Of a stretch of 64,000 bases of DNA, positions 46,910-57,142 are shown piece by piece (within the stretch, counting starts at the first letter, position 1; every line of letters begins with the position of its first letter). A program made the translations under genes and the position numbers. Origin of the DNA: Dysgonomonas mossii (GTDB lineage Bacteria; Bacteroidota; Bacteroidia; Bacteroidales; Dysgonomonadaceae); NCBI RefSeq assembly GCF_004569505.1, contig NZ_SPPK01000002.1, forward strand, positions 806,001 to 870,000. Reading direction: 5' to 3'. The notes below the pieces were generated by a model. The model did not search any database. It was given only the letters and a program-made list of their open reading frames with translations, and was not told the DNA's origin.

Positions 46910-47296
46910 TTAACGTTTTGAGAATTGAAATCTTTTTCTTGCTTTCGGTTGTCCCGGTTTTTTACGTTCTACAACGCGTGGGTCACGAGTCATAAATCCT
47001 TCAGCTCTAAGAGCAGCCTTATCTTCTGGATTGATCTTAACCAATGCACGAGCGATACCTAGGCGTGCAGCTTCTGCCTGTCCTTTGTATCCGCCACCGT
47101 TAAGGTTGATCTTTATGTCGTACTTACCATCTACAGCAAGTTTGCTTAGAGGTTGTTTTACAACATATTGAAGAATAGTTGAAGGGAAGTAATTGTCTAG
47201 TTCACGTTTGTTGATCACTATTTTTCCGGTTCCTTCGCTTACGAATACGCGAGCTATAGCAGCTTTACGTCTTCCTATTGCATTTACTACTTCCAT
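46910..47296 (-). CDS. rpsI: 30S ribosomal protein S9
   Basis: A 128-residue uS9 with NAIGRRKAAIARVFVSEG, GGGYKGQAEAARLGIARAL and the basic tail RDPRVVERKKPGQPKARKR, ending FQFSKR, which reaches the P-site tRNA. Complete. It lies 6 nt after rplM, the usual rplM-rpsI pair. Confidence 0.97.
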   Translation of the reverse strand: MEVVNAIGRRKAAIARVFVSEGTGKIVINKRELDNYFPSTILQYVVKQPLSKLAVDGKYDIKINLNGGGYKGQAEAARLGIARALVKINPEDKAALRAEGFMTRDPRVVERKKPGQPKARKRFQFSKR

Positions 47297-47302
47297 TAAT
47301 AA

Positions 47303-47758
47303 TTATTTAAGAGCGTTAATATCTATTGTTTTTGGTTGTTGAGCATCATGTTTGTGCTCAGTTCCTGCATATACATAAAGGTTCTTAAGAAGGGCAGCAC
47401 CAAGACGATTCTTAGGTAACATTCCTTTTACTACTTTATGCACTAAGCGGTCAGCTCCTTTTTCCAGCAAAACTGCAGGAGTTGCTTCTCTTTGACCTCC
47501 AGGATAACCTGTATATCTCAGATAAACGCGATCGTTCCATTTATTTCCTGTAAGTACAACTTTATCAGCATTGATGATGATTACATTGTCGCCACAGTCA
47601 ACGTGTGGAGTAAAACTTGGTTTGTACTTCCCTCTCAGAAGTTTTGCCACTTTAGAGGCCATACGCCCTAAGGTTTGGCCTGTTGCGTCAATCACAACCC
47701 ATTCTTTTTGTACAGTTGCTTTGTTCGCAGAAATGGTCTTATAACTTAAAGTATCCAC
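47303..47758 (-). CDS. rplM: 50S ribosomal protein L13
   Basis: A 151-residue uL13 with EWVVIDATGQTLGRMASKVA, LRGKYKPSFTPHVDCGD, VVLTGNKWNDRVYLRYTGYPGG and GMLPKNRLGAALLKNLYVYAG. First gene of the rplM-rpsI-rpsB-tsf cluster, with a consensus promoter at 47892-47922. Confidence 0.97.
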   Translation of the reverse strand: MDTLSYKTISANKATVQKEWVVIDATGQTLGRMASKVAKLLRGKYKPSFTPHVDCGDNVIIINADKVVLTGNKWNDRVYLRYTGYPGGQREATPAVLLEKGADRLVHKVVKGMLPKNRLGAALLKNLYVYAGTEHKHDAQQPKTIDINALK

Positions 47759-47891
47759 TTAATTAAAAATTAATTTGGTTAATGACTTTTTTGATTCACA
47801 CAACTATCATCCGTTCATCGAGCTAAGATATGATAAACGATAATCGTTTGTTAATCAATTTTTTACGTTTTATTTCGTAATAATCGGCTCG

Positions 47892-47922
47892 CAAAATTAC
47901 TATTTTTCACGGAATTAACAAA
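47892..47922 (-). promoter_or_regulatory. Promoter of the rplM-rpsI-rpsB-tsf cluster
   Basis: On the minus strand TTTG (47919-47922) is 19 nt from TAATTTTG (47892-47899), a full consensus match. The rplM start is about 133 nt further, leaving a long untranslated leader. Confidence 0.8.
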
Positions 47923-47985
47923 ATATAATAGAGTATTTTTGTCGAATTAATAGTATATAAACTGTATTTGCAGGGAGTTAGCGTA

Positions 47986-48507
47986 TTATAAGGTTAATTC
48001 ATAAAGACGGAACCATTTCAAATGCTCGTATCCGAGCCCTAAATCCACTATTCCTATGTATTCATATCCGTGCTTTTCGTATAAGGATATTGCTGCTGTA
48101 TTATTTATGGAAACATCCAGCCGTATGCTTTTCATATTCAAAGCTGATGAATATTGTTTTGTGAAACTTATCAACTCGGATGCGACTCCCTGATTCATAA
48201 AGTCAGGGTTTGTTACAAGTGTATGAACTACTATAATATTACTGTAATTCGTATCAACTTTCCATTTAACCTGATTATATGCATCTTCCGGCGTATGGTT
48301 AAGGATAATACTTCCGAGGATTATACCATTATCTTCCACAACGAAAAGACTCTTTTCTTCAATTCCTTTTATGGCAGTTTCTCTAATCGGATATACATGC
48401 TTTATCCATCCCGGATAATTTATATTAGCTTCCAGATAATCATTTAAATTGTTATACAGATTTTCTAAATTATCTATATCGGAGATTAGCCCTTTCCTTA
48501 TGTTCAT
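47986..48507 (-). CDS. GNAT-family N-acetyltransferase
   Basis: A 173-residue GNAT protein. The acetyl-CoA binding segment VVHTLVTNPDFMNQGVASELISF and the later NNTAAISLYEKHGYEYIG are typical. The acceptor is unknown. It begins 14 nt after the thyA stop, so the two are likely co-transcribed. Confidence 0.88.
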   Translation of the reverse strand: MNIRKGLISDIDNLENLYNNLNDYLEANINYPGWIKHVYPIRETAIKGIEEKSLFVVEDNGIILGSIILNHTPEDAYNQVKWKVDTNYSNIIVVHTLVTNPDFMNQGVASELISFTKQYSSALNMKSIRLDVSINNTAAISLYEKHGYEYIGIVDLGLGYEHLKWFRLYELTL

Positions 48508-48521
48508 ATTATGGAAATTAC

Positions 48522-49316
48522 TTAGACAGCAACTTCTCCTTTTATATGTGGATGCGGGTCGTATCCTTCAAGCTGGAAATCCTCATATTTGAAATCAAAA
48601 ATGCTTTTTACCTCAGGATTGATTATCATCTGAGGGAGAGGACGAAAATCTCTGGTGAGCTGTAGTTTTACCTGATCTAAATGATTCGTATAAATATGAG
48701 CATCACCCAGTGTGTGAACAAATTCGCCTTCTTGCAATCCTGTTACTTGAGCCATCATCTTTAGGAGTAAGGCATAAGATGCAATATTGAAAGGAACGCC
48801 AAGAAATATGTCGGCGCTACGTTGATAGAGTTGTAAGCTTAGTTTGCCATCAGCCACGTAGAACTGAAAAAAAGCATGGCAGGGTGGGAGGTTCATATTC
48901 GGCAGATCGGCAACATTCCATGCGCTCACAATAATACGACGCGAGTCAGGGTTGTTCTTTATTGTCTCTACAGTATTGGTTATCTGGTCTATATATCCTC
49001 CATTATAGTCGGGCCACGAACGCCATTGGTATCCGTAGATATGTCCGAGGTCTCCGCTTTCGTCAGCCCATTCGTTCCAGATGCGTACCCCGTGATCTTG
49101 CAGGTATTTGGCATTGGTATCACCAGCCAAAAACCAAAGCAGCTCGTATATAATTGATTTTAAGTGTAATTTCTTTGTGGTCAGTACCGGGAATCCTTCT
49201 GCCAAGTTATATCGGCTCTGATGTCCGAAAACGCTTATTGTACCTGTACCTGTTCTATCTTCTTTGAATGTGCCTTCAGCCAGCACACGTTTCAGTAAGT
49301 CGTGATATTGTTTCAT
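48522..49316 (-). CDS. thyA: Thymidylate synthase
   Basis: ThyA methylates dUMP with methylene-THF. The 264-residue protein starts [25 protein letters not shown] and has the catalytic Cys in [32 protein letters not shown] and [10 protein letters not shown]. An upstream in-frame ATG (49343) would add nine residues not found in the family. Complete. Confidence 0.96.
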   Translation of the reverse strand: MKQYHDLLKRVLAEGTFKEDRTGTGTISVFGHQSRYNLAEGFPVLTTKKLHLKSIIYELLWFLAGDTNAKYLQDHGVRIWNEWADESGDLGHIYGYQWRSWPDYNGGYIDQITNTVETIKNNPDSRRIIVSAWNVADLPNMNLPPCHAFFQFYVADGKLSLQLYQRSADIFLGVPFNIASYALLLKMMAQVTGLQEGEFVHTLGDAHIYTNHLDQVKLQLTRDFRPLPQMIINPEVKSIFDFKYEDFQLEGYDPHPHIKGEVAV

Positions 49317-49476
49317 TGCAAAATATAGTGATATTAAGTACAAAAATAGTCAAAATATAGAACAAATGGGTATAAGGTGACTTCTTAACTTTCTAAACTA
49401 TATCTTTACGTTGGCTTTATTGGTGTTGTGTCTTGGCTTTCGATATTCAAGTCCTTGATTACATGGATAAAAAAAG

Positions 49477-49556
49477 TGAGTCAAAAGTAATTTAGACTTC
49501 TGATTGTTAGTCTTAATTCTACAAAACAAAGAGAAATCTAAATTACTTTTGACTCA
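49477..49556 (-). terminator. 20-bp inverted repeat acting as terminator of the DUF4249 gene
   Basis: TGAGTCAAAAGTAATTTAGA (49477-49496) and its exact reverse complement (49537-49556) enclose 40 nt. On the minus strand the stem is followed by CTTTTTTTAT. It begins 5 nt past the stop codon at 49562. The arms are longer than needed for a terminator and the loop is large, so it could also be a small mobile repeat. Confidence 0.75.
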
Positions 49557-49561
49557 TCCTT

Positions 49562-50371
49562 CTATTCTTCCCACTCGGCAGTAATAGTCATTTTATCTAC
49601 AGTAGATGCAGAGAAGTAGCCTAATGCCCCACCTTTGATATTGGAGGTTGGGTTTGTCTTCGAATCTTCAATTCTACTTAATGTATAAAAGAAAGTGTAA
49701 GCTCCTTTATCGATACATTGAAATTCTACTTCAATCTCATCTCCCTGTTTGATTGGGTCTACGTCATCATCGTTGATGAATACTGGTAAAAACTGATGTA
49801 TCGGGCTGCCGTCCATAAACTCAGCACTCAGCACCATTTCATTTACATCCGGCAATTGTTTTCCATTGATATATACAAGACACCGGTAGTACTGATTGGT
49901 CTCTCCTTTAGGATCGGAGAAGTGAATCATCGGAATAGCATATTTCATTACCGGAATTTTATACATCGACAATGAATCGAGTTTTACCAACGGTGGAATT
50001 TTAGAAGTAGACGTATATTCTTTATCTTCGTAGGTTACAGATAAGTTATAACTGCGCCCAATCACCCCTTTGATATTTTGTGCAACATACCAGCCTGTAT
50101 TGTCCTGTTGTAATGTCTCCGTGTTTCCTGCATCATCGGAGATTTTTACAATAGCTCCTTTTAAGAAAGGGTAGCCGCTATTATCATTAAAATCGAGCGT
50201 ATGGCTTACTCTTACTTTAGCCAATTGATCCTGTTTTACAATACCTTCTATTTGTATGCGTGGTGTAACCGAATTAAGCTCTACATCTATTTCTTTTTCA
50301 CAAGAGGTTACTGCAAGCATTACAGCTAAAGCCGAAAGTACTATTATATATTTGTTTTTTATACTTTTCAT
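49562..50371 (-). CDS. DUF4249 lipoprotein, TonB-receptor partner
   Basis: A 269-residue lipoprotein (MKSIKNKYIIVLSALAVMLAVTSC, lipobox VTSC). The mature part is beta-rich with CEKEIDVELNSVTPRIQIEG at the start and DDAGNTETLQQDNTGWY, the DUF4249 layout. Members lie next to TonB receptors and are thought to be surface accessory lipoproteins, by analogy with SusD, but ligands are unknown. It is 20 nt downstream of the receptor gene and ends the sigma/FecR locus. Confidence 0.85.
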   Translation of the reverse strand: MKSIKNKYIIVLSALAVMLAVTSCEKEIDVELNSVTPRIQIEGIVKQDQLAKVRVSHTLDFNDNSGYPFLKGAIVKISDDAGNTETLQQDNTGWYVAQNIKGVIGRSYNLSVTYEDKEYTSTSKIPPLVKLDSLSMYKIPVMKYAIPMIHFSDPKGETNQYYRCLVYINGKQLPDVNEMVLSAEFMDGSPIHQFLPVFINDDDVDPIKQGDEIEVEFQCIDKGAYTFFYTLSRIEDSKTNPTSNIKGGALGYFSASTVDKMTITAEWEE

Positions 50372-50391
50372 AATTTTCCTGCTTTTTTAGT

Positions 50392-52764
50392 TTAAAACTT
50401 GAAGTTCCAAGAAACAGATGGAACAAATGTAAATAGTGAATATTGATAAGCTGTTGTCTTGCTTGGATCTTTCGAGTTGGTACGGAATTGAATCATATAA
50501 GCATTCTCTCGTCCATAAGCGTTGTATAGACCGAATACCAATTCCGACTGAAATTTAGAGGTCTTCTTTAGCAGACAGGTTGCACCTAGATCGAGGCGAT
50601 GATAATTAGGCATCCTGTAGCCATTTCTCTCTGCATAGTACATCACATCTTTACCATTGACCTGATACTTTCCGCTTGGATAAGTAATCGCATTCCCTGT
50701 ATAGAATACCCAAGCCGCAGATAACGACCATTTAGGGTTGAGTTCGTACATTCCCACAATTGATAAATCATGCGTGCGATCTTGGAATGCATTATACCAT
50801 CTGTCTTCATTTATGCCGTCAATCTTTTTCTCCGATTTCGAAAGAGTGTATGCTATCCACCCCGTAAGCCTTCCCTGACGCTTCTTCAGCGAAAGTTCTA
50901 CCCCGTATGCTCTTCCTTTTCCCGATAGCAGCTCTGTTTCTATAACGTCATATCCTTCTATGTCGGCATTGTCCTTGAAGTCGAGCTGGTTTCTCATATC
51001 TTTGTAATAACCTTCGATGCTGAATTCGAACATATTATCATTGAAGTTTCTAAAGTATCCGAGCGACACTTGATCTGCTATCTGTGGCTTTACATTGTTA
51101 GAGCTGGATGTCCAACGGTCGAAGGGTGTGCCTTGTGCCGAGTATGACAACAAGTGCATATTCTGTGTTGTGCGTGCATAAGCAGCTTTTATTGAAGATA
51201 CTTCATTTAGTTTGTAAGCAGCTGAAAATCGAGGTTCGAGATTTATATATGTTTTTACTACTTTTCCCGATTTGTACCATGTGCTATCTAATACATTATT
51301 ATCCTGATCTAGCGTATAATATTGTCCTTTCCCCAACGCCATGAATGCCGAAGCACGAAGTCCATATACCACCTCCAGATTATCAGTTATCTTGATCTGA
51401 TTGGATATGTAAGCTGCATTTTCTGACGAATAGCGATGATGCAGATCTACCGAGTTTTTTTGCTCCGAGTCCAGATTATAGTTTCCGGGAGCCAAATCAT
51501 GGTATGTAGAGCTGACACCTAAGCGCCATTGGCTGTTTTTACTTTGCTGAAAGATAAACTCATGCTTTAAACCATAGTCTTTGATTTTAGCTGTTCCATT
51601 CAAGTTCATTCCTACTTCCATCCCAAAGTAGTAATCGTATTGATTATAAGATAGTGATGTGCGAGAAGTCCATTTGTTATTGAAAGTATGACTCCAGTTA
51701 GCTATCAGAAAACTATTACCCCAGTTCACCTCGGCTGCATCTTTTAATACCATTTTGTCTCGTCCCAAATATCCAGAAATAGATATCTGGTCTTTATCAG
51801 ACAAGGCGAAGTTCAACTTCATATTCAGATCATAAAAATACAGGTAAGCATTTTTTGCATCTTCTATTCCCGACATACGTGCCAATGCATCGGCATAGGT
51901 GCGTCTTGCCCCTATCAGGAAAGATGATTTCCCTTTTTGTATAGGCCCTTCAGCATTCACATTAGACGAAATAAGCCCGATGCCACCGGCTACATGATAT
52001 TTCTGATTGTCACCATTGCGTTGTTGAACATCTAAGATTGATGCCAAGCGTTCTCCGTACTGCGCCGGCATAGCTCCTTTATACAGCGTTACATCACGTA
52101 ATACTTCCGAGTTGAACGTAGAGAAGAAACCCATGAGATGGGATGCATTGTAGAGCGATACATTATCCAGTAAGATAAGGTTCTGATCGGCACTACCCCC
52201 ACGTACATAAAACCCTGAACTGCCTTCTCCGGCACCTTGTACTCCGGGCATTAACTGTATCGATTTTATGATATCACGTTCTCCGAGTAGAACCGGAATC
52301 TTATTTATTGTTTGTATCTCCATTTTTTCAATCCCTGTTTGTGGCGCAGATACATTTGCATCGGGACGCTCGGCAGATACAACAACTTCACTCAAACCAA
52401 TTGTAGTTTGTACAAGTTCGATATCCTTTTTTATATTCTGGTTAAGAGAAATCTTCAAGGTCTTTTTTTCGAAGCCGATATAATCAACCTTTAATATGTA
52501 TTCTCCTTTCGGAAGAGTGAGGGCATATTTCCCATTCTCATCTGATGATACACCACTGCCATTTCGGTTTTCTATTATAATTGGAACTCCTATCAGTGTT
52601 TCTTTTGTACGAGAGTCAACTACCGTCCCGCTAATTTTATAGGTTTGTGCACTTGTCAAAACCGGAATTATAAATAAATGTAAAAGCCATAGAAATGAAA
52701 CCCAAGTCTTTTTGGGTAAAAAATTTGCATGTACTAACATAAGTAGGTTTAAATTTTTAAACAA
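50392..52764 (-). CDS. TonB-dependent outer-membrane receptor
   Basis: A 790-residue receptor. After the signal peptide (ending LTSAQ, about residue 40) there is a carboxypeptidase-regulatory-like domain (ISGTVVDSRTKETLIGVPI), a plug domain (LSEVVVSAERPDANV, LMPGVQGAGEGSSGFYVRGG, LILLDNVSLYNASH), and a 22-strand-type barrel ending FVPSVSWNFKF. The GVQGAGEGSSGFYVRGG pattern is common in receptors paired with DUF4249. A start at 52740 (MLVHANFL) would give a more compact signal peptide. The cargo is unknown; control probably comes from the ECF sigma/FecR pair upstream. Confidence 0.9.
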   Translation of the reverse strand: MFKNLNLLMLVHANFLPKKTWVSFLWLLHLFIIPVLTSAQTYKISGTVVDSRTKETLIGVPIIIENRNGSGVSSDENGKYALTLPKGEYILKVDYIGFEKKTLKISLNQNIKKDIELVQTTIGLSEVVVSAERPDANVSAPQTGIEKMEIQTINKIPVLLGERDIIKSIQLMPGVQGAGEGSSGFYVRGGSADQNLILLDNVSLYNASHLMGFFSTFNSEVLRDVTLYKGAMPAQYGERLASILDVQQRNGDNQKYHVAGGIGLISSNVNAEGPIQKGKSSFLIGARRTYADALARMSGIEDAKNAYLYFYDLNMKLNFALSDKDQISISGYLGRDKMVLKDAAEVNWGNSFLIANWSHTFNNKWTSRTSLSYNQYDYYFGMEVGMNLNGTAKIKDYGLKHEFIFQQSKNSQWRLGVSSTYHDLAPGNYNLDSEQKNSVDLHHRYSSENAAYISNQIKITDNLEVVYGLRASAFMALGKGQYYTLDQDNNVLDSTWYKSGKVVKTYINLEPRFSAAYKLNEVSSIKAAYARTTQNMHLLSYSAQGTPFDRWTSSSNNVKPQIADQVSLGYFRNFNDNMFEFSIEGYYKDMRNQLDFKDNADIEGYDVIETELLSGKGRAYGVELSLKKRQGRLTGWIAYTLSKSEKKIDGINEDRWYNAFQDRTHDLSIVGMYELNPKWSLSAAWVFYTGNAITYPSGKYQVNGKDVMYYAERNGYRMPNYHRLDLGATCLLKKTSKFQSELVFGLYNAYGRENAYMIQFRTNSKDPSKTTAYQYSLFTFVPSVSWNFKF

Positions 52765-52926
52765 AGTTCAATTTGTTTATATTAATGTATAAGTTTTTAT
52801 CTATTCAGATCTTAGTGGTTTTAGAAAATAGAACCATTAAAATCTATGTTTATTATATTCACTCGTTCACAATTTAACAAATGAAGAGTGTTCTTTTTTT
52901 ATAATGCAAAGTTAGATCAGACCATA

Positions 52927-53529
52927 TTAACCAACAAGTTGAAATCGATAAATGCATATTTTTTCTCGATGAATTAACTCTAAATGTGCATTAATTATAG
53001 TCACTATCCTTCTTCTCGAATATAGCGTGAAAATTCTTGCGATTTTTTTTAACATAATGGTCTCATTTTTGTTGTTGTTTATAGTTAAAGGAAGCCCTTT
53101 CTCTATCCGCTCATCAGCGATTTTGTCATTTCCTATATTACTAAGACCACTATGCGGGGTGTTTCCACTACTCCTATCTACAATATTTTTATCGTCTACT
53201 GTAATTGGTTCATAATTAGCGATTCCCTTAGGGGTTGCTTTGGCTGATGTTATTATTACATATTTACCTTTTATAATATAAAAAAAATATTTGTCGTGCA
53301 GCAGTATGTATACCGCCTCGGTTACCTCTTTGTTGACAATATTGATAGTAATCTTCTTATGCGTATCCAAAACCTTAGGGTTGTACGAAAACTCGACTCC
53401 CGTTTGTTGGGTTATAAGTTTCATCGCTACACCGATTCTCTCATTCTGTAATTTTATGTTTACCATTTTCTGAGAGTACAAGCTAGCAGTGATAAGGATA
53501 AATAATGATATAAATATTATTTTCTTCAT
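52927..53529 (-). CDS. Short STN-domain protein of a FecR locus
   Basis: A 200-residue exported protein (signal peptide MKKIIFISLFILITASLYSQK). Residues about 22-95 form a secretin/TonB short N-terminal (STN) domain (IKLQNERIGVAMKLITQQTGVEFSYNPKVL). In many receptors STN lies at the N-terminus of the barrel protein; here it is a separate gene between FecR and the receptor. The last 45 residues, after an A8 run at 53043-53050, are basic and look less like a designed tail than the two other frames do (one ends FSRYIREEG, another KKDSDYN), so a frame change is possible. It probably links the receptor to FecR. Confidence 0.7.
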   Translation of the reverse strand: MKKIIFISLFILITASLYSQKMVNIKLQNERIGVAMKLITQQTGVEFSYNPKVLDTHKKITINIVNKEVTEAVYILLHDKYFFYIIKGKYVIITSAKATPKGIANYEPITVDDKNIVDRSSGNTPHSGLSNIGNDKIADERIEKGLPLTINNNKNETIMLKKIARIFTLYSRRRIVTIINAHLELIHREKICIYRFQLVG

Positions 53530-53552
53530 TCGACTTTAATTATGATCTTTCC

Positions 53553-54473
53553 CTATTCGATTGTATAGCCATCGCCTATGTGGTCTACTTTCAGGTTTAA
53601 TGTAATAGCTACTACATCCAGTATGGTAGACAAATCTTCTTTTGTGAATGTTACTGTAATAGGAAGATCTTGGACACTTTTATCTTTTAGCTCTATCTGT
53701 TGCCCGTAGAATGTATTTAGTTGGTTAATAACTTCGCTTAGAGTTGTCCCTTTGAACTGGAAACTACCTCTCATTGTTTCCTTATAGAATTTATTGTTTT
53801 TAGATAAGTAATATCCGCTTTGACTCATCTTAAGATTTATGCCGGTGTTGTTGTCCGAATAAAACAATACTTCACCTTCGGTAACACTCACATAAACGGA
53901 GTCGGGAGTATTTGCTTCAACTGTAAACTTAGTACCGATATCTTTTACATATGTATTCCCTGCTTTCACAATTTTGCTTTCTGCTTTTTTCGAATTCATT
54001 TCAAAGGAAGCTTTACCTTTTAGATAAATAGTATCTCTTGTTCCGTTTTTGCTAAAAGAGACTTCACCTTCTATCAAGTTTATTTTTGTGCTGTCAGCAA
54101 AAGAATACAACCCTTTTTCAGTAATGGTAGTAATCGGATTGTCTTGCTTTCTGTTGAAGATAAAAAATAGTATCGCAACAGCAGCAGCTGCACCGATTAT
54201 CCAAGCTAGAGGCTTTCTTTTGTTCCTTTTGTGAGACACTGTCTTTAGAGAGGTTTTATTTATATGTTCCTCTAGTATTTCAATCGCTTTTTGTACATCG
54301 AAGGGAGGGTATTCGGCCGTTCCCATATTTTGATAAAGCGAAGTGAGCTCAAAGAAATAGTCTTCATGCTCCTGCGACTCGGCAAGCCACTTCTCCAAGC
54401 GTATTCTATCTTGAGGAGATAACTCTCCTGCAAAATATCGTGCTAATAATCTGTCAGTGTCATTCGTTACCAT
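53553..54473 (-). CDS. FecR-family anti-sigma factor
   Basis: A 306-residue inner-membrane regulator. The N-terminal cytoplasmic part (residues 1-85, LLARYFAGELSPQDRIRLEKWL) binds the sigma factor; one membrane helix follows (about 90-107, PLAWIIGAAAAVAILFFIF); the periplasmic part holds the FecR domain (FSFADSTKINLIEGEV-like) and a C-terminal DUF4974-type domain (FKGTTLSEVINQLNTFYG). It overlaps the sigma gene by 7 nt. Confidence 0.93.
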   Translation of the reverse strand: MVTNDTDRLLARYFAGELSPQDRIRLEKWLAESQEHEDYFFELTSLYQNMGTAEYPPFDVQKAIEILEEHINKTSLKTVSHKRNKRKPLAWIIGAAAAVAILFFIFNRKQDNPITTITEKGLYSFADSTKINLIEGEVSFSKNGTRDTIYLKGKASFEMNSKKAESKIVKAGNTYVKDIGTKFTVEANTPDSVYVSVTEGEVLFYSDNNTGINLKMSQSGYYLSKNNKFYKETMRGSFQFKGTTLSEVINQLNTFYGQQIELKDKSVQDLPITVTFTKEDLSTILDVVAITLNLKVDHIGDGYTIE

Positions 54474-55042
54474 AGTCCAATCAGTTTTATTAAGTAGTAT
54501 AACACGACGACCGAAATAAATTCTTTCAGGTTTTCTCTCAAGAGCTTCAGTGCTTTAGCTATTTGATTTTCTACAGTGTTTGGAGAGATTGCCAGTTCTT
54601 GAGCAATCTCCTTATAGCTCATCATTTCGAATCGGCTAAGTTCAAATACCTCTCTGCATCGGGGTGGTAATTGTGCTATCGCCATAGTGATTTTATAATT
54701 CAGTTCTTTTTCTACAATGCTTTCATATACTTCGTTATGCTCAATCGGTTCGTCTAAGGCTATTTGTTGATTATGCTTCTGTTGCACCTTCATCTGTTTA
54801 ATTCGGTTCAGACAGATATTATGCACAGCCATATACAGATAAGACTTTATTGACACGGTTATACTCGTATTGAGGCGGTCGTCCCATAGTTTAAAAAATA
54901 CTTTCTGAACGGCATCTTCTGCCTCGAACTGATCTTTGAGAATACTATAAGCGTATTTACATAAAGGTTCATACCACCTTTTGAACAGGGCTTCGTGAGT
55001 TTCTTTATCTGTTAACCTCACTGTCTCTTGAATAAGCTCCAC
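54467..55042 (-). CDS. ECF RNA polymerase sigma factor (Bacteroides expansion family)
   Basis: A 191-residue sigma-70 family protein with region 2 (LFKRWYEPLCKYAYSILKDQFEAEDAVQKVFFKLWDD) and region 4 (QLPPRCREVFELSRFEMMSYKEIAQELAISPNTVENQIAKAL). It is of the type encoded with FecR anti-sigma factors and TonB receptors. It probably directs transcription of the receptor and DUF4249 genes downstream on the same strand. Its likely own -7 box is at 55139-55146. Confidence 0.93.
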   Translation of the reverse strand: MELIQETVRLTDKETHEALFKRWYEPLCKYAYSILKDQFEAEDAVQKVFFKLWDDRLNTSITVSIKSYLYMAVHNICLNRIKQMKVQQKHNQQIALDEPIEHNEVYESIVEKELNYKITMAIAQLPPRCREVFELSRFEMMSYKEIAQELAISPNTVENQIAKALKLLRENLKEFISVVVLYYLIKLIGLW

Positions 55043-55345
55043 TTTTTTACATTGCTTTTGATAGGGTCGTTTCGGGTCAATTCTACTTCCCTATATGATA
55101 TATGACAATTTTGTCCGGGTCTTCCACTATGTGAAAAGCAAATATATTTCTTTTTCTGATAAATACCTGCCTTTTTGTTGTTTGAATAGAATAAGATTAT
55201 TAACATTGTTTGATATTCAATGCATAACGTTGTATATATCTAACTCACAGAACCAAAAATCTATTTTTGCATTCCGGGTATAAGTTTTCCTATAATTCGT
55301 ATATTTGTGCTTCATTGTAAAATTGTATAAATAATATATTCGATT
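55043..55345. promoter_or_regulatory. Divergent promoter region between sigma factor and aminotransferase
   Basis: A minus-strand box TATATTTG (55139-55146) is placed for the sigma gene, and a plus-strand box TATATTTG (55300-55307) lies 39 nt before the aminotransferase ATG. Neither has a clear TTTG -33 box. Nothing else recognisable is seen. Confidence 0.45.
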
Positions 55346-56548
55346 ATGCCAAGTATCTCGCAACGAGGAATAGATATGCCAAATTCGCCAATCAGAAAAT
55401 TGGCTCCCTTATCAGACTCTGCAAAGGCTAGAGGTCTAAAAGTTTACCATCTGAATATCGGACAACCCGATCTACCGACACCGGAAGAAGCTCTCGAAGC
55501 GATTCGGAATATAGACCGCACGATCTTGGAATATAGTCCCAGCGATGGCTACCGTTCTTATCGTGAAAAGTTGATAGGATATTATGCAAAATATAATATT
55601 AATGTATCTCCCGATGATATTATTATTACCACAGGCGGCTCAGAAGCGGTATTGTTCGCTTTCTTAGCTTGTCTCGATCCGGGAGATGAAATCATAGTTC
55701 CCGAACCTGCTTATGCCAACTACATGGCCTTCGCAGCATCGGCAGGAGCAGTTATCCGTACTGTGTCTTCTACCATTGATGAGGGGTTTGCACTACCTCC
55801 TGTAGAGAAATTCGAAGAGCTTATTAATGAGCGGACTAAAGGTATCCTTATTTGTAACCCGAATAATCCGACAGGCTACCTGTATTCTCGTACAGAAATG
55901 AACCAGATAAAACATTTGGTGCAAAAATATGATCTCTATTTGTTTTCAGACGAAGTATATCGTGACTTTATATATACCAACTCACCTTATGTTTCGGCAT
56001 GTCACCTTGTTGGAATTGAGGAGAATGTCGTACTGATTGACTCTGTGTCGAAACGGTATAGCGAATGCGGTATCCGCATCGGTGCTTTGATTACCAAGAA
56101 CAAGGAGCTTCGCAAAACTGTAATGAAGTTGTGTCAAGCTCGTCTTAGTCCGCCACTTATCGGTCAGATAGCAGCGGAAGCCTCTCTGGATGCTTCTTTG
56201 GAATATATACGCGACATATACGAAGAGTATGTAGAGAGACGGAAGTTCTTAATCGATAGGCTAAACCGTATTCCGGGAGTATATTCTCCTATACCTATGG
56301 GCGCATTCTATACCGTTGCCCGATTGCCGGTCGAAGATTCTGACGACTTTTGCGCATGGTGTTTGTCCGATTTTGAATACGAAGGACAAACTATATTTAT
56401 GGCTCCTGCTTCCGGCTTTTACACTACACCGGGACTTGGTAAAAATGAAGTACGTATTGCTTATGTACTTAATAAAGAAGATTTAGCGAAGGCGCTTACT
56501 GTATTAGAAAAAGCTTTAGAGGCCTATAATTCAAAAGATAAAAAATGA
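55346..56548 (+). CDS. Aspartate/aromatic-type PLP aminotransferase
   Basis: A 400-residue fold-type I aminotransferase. Motifs are [66 protein letters not shown], and the PLP-binding Lys in [15 protein letters not shown]. The substrate may be aspartate, alanine or aromatic amino acids; the sequence alone does not decide. It overlaps the ITPase gene by 4 nt, so the two are coupled. Confidence 0.92.
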   Translation: MPSISQRGIDMPNSPIRKLAPLSDSAKARGLKVYHLNIGQPDLPTPEEALEAIRNIDRTILEYSPSDGYRSYREKLIGYYAKYNINVSPDDIIITTGGSEAVLFAFLACLDPGDEIIVPEPAYANYMAFAASAGAVIRTVSSTIDEGFALPPVEKFEELINERTKGILICNPNNPTGYLYSRTEMNQIKHLVQKYDLYLFSDEVYRDFIYTNSPYVSACHLVGIEENVVLIDSVSKRYSECGIRIGALITKNKELRKTVMKLCQARLSPPLIGQIAAEASLDASLEYIRDIYEEYVERRKFLIDRLNRIPGVYSPIPMGAFYTVARLPVEDSDDFCAWCLSDFEYEGQTIFMAPASGFYTTPGLGKNEVRIAYVLNKEDLAKALTVLEKALEAYNSKDKK

Positions 56549-57126
56549 GAAGAAAATTAGTTTTTGCTACTAATAACAGTCATAAGCTCGAAGAAGTAAA
56601 AGCAGTTGTTGGAAGCAGTTTTGATATACTCAGCCTAAAAGATATTGGTTGCCACGAAGATATTGAAGAACCGGGAGAGACATTGCAGGAAAATGCTCTG
56701 ATAAAAGCCCGCTACGTAAAAGATAAATATGGCTATGACTGCTTCGGAGATGATACCGGACTGGAAGTCGAAGCTTTGAACGGTGCTCCGGGAGTATACT
56801 CTGCCCGTTATGCGGGAGGAGATCATGACTCGAAGGCAAATATGAAAAAGCTGCTCAAAGAGCTTGATGGTACTACTAACAGGAAAGCGCAGTTCAGAAC
56901 TGTGATCGCACTGATATTGGATGGCAAAGAATATCTATTCGAAGGAAAGGTGAAGGGTAGTATTATAACCGAAGAAAGGGGAGATGCGGGATTTGGTTAT
57001 GATCCTGTTTTTCAACCTGATGGATACGATCAGACATTTGCTCAATTAGGGTCAGAGGTGAAGAATAACGTAAGTCACAGAGCATTAGCTACAAAGGCTT
57101 TGTGTGAGTTCTTAAAAAATATTTGA
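56545..57126 (+). CDS. rdgB: Non-canonical purine NTP pyrophosphatase (RdgB/HAM1)
   Basis: A 193-residue enzyme that removes ITP, dITP and XTP from the nucleotide pool. It has [17 protein letters not shown] with the substrate-binding [28 protein letters not shown], and [12 protein letters not shown] and NVSHRALA. Complete. It overlaps the upstream aminotransferase (ATGA). Confidence 0.95.
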   Translation: MRRKLVFATNNSHKLEEVKAVVGSSFDILSLKDIGCHEDIEEPGETLQENALIKARYVKDKYGYDCFGDDTGLEVEALNGAPGVYSARYAGGDHDSKANMKKLLKELDGTTNRKAQFRTVIALILDGKEYLFEGKVKGSIITEERGDAGFGYDPVFQPDGYDQTFAQLGSEVKNNVSHRALATKALCEFLKNI

Positions 57127-57142
57127 ACAATTAGATTCTAAG

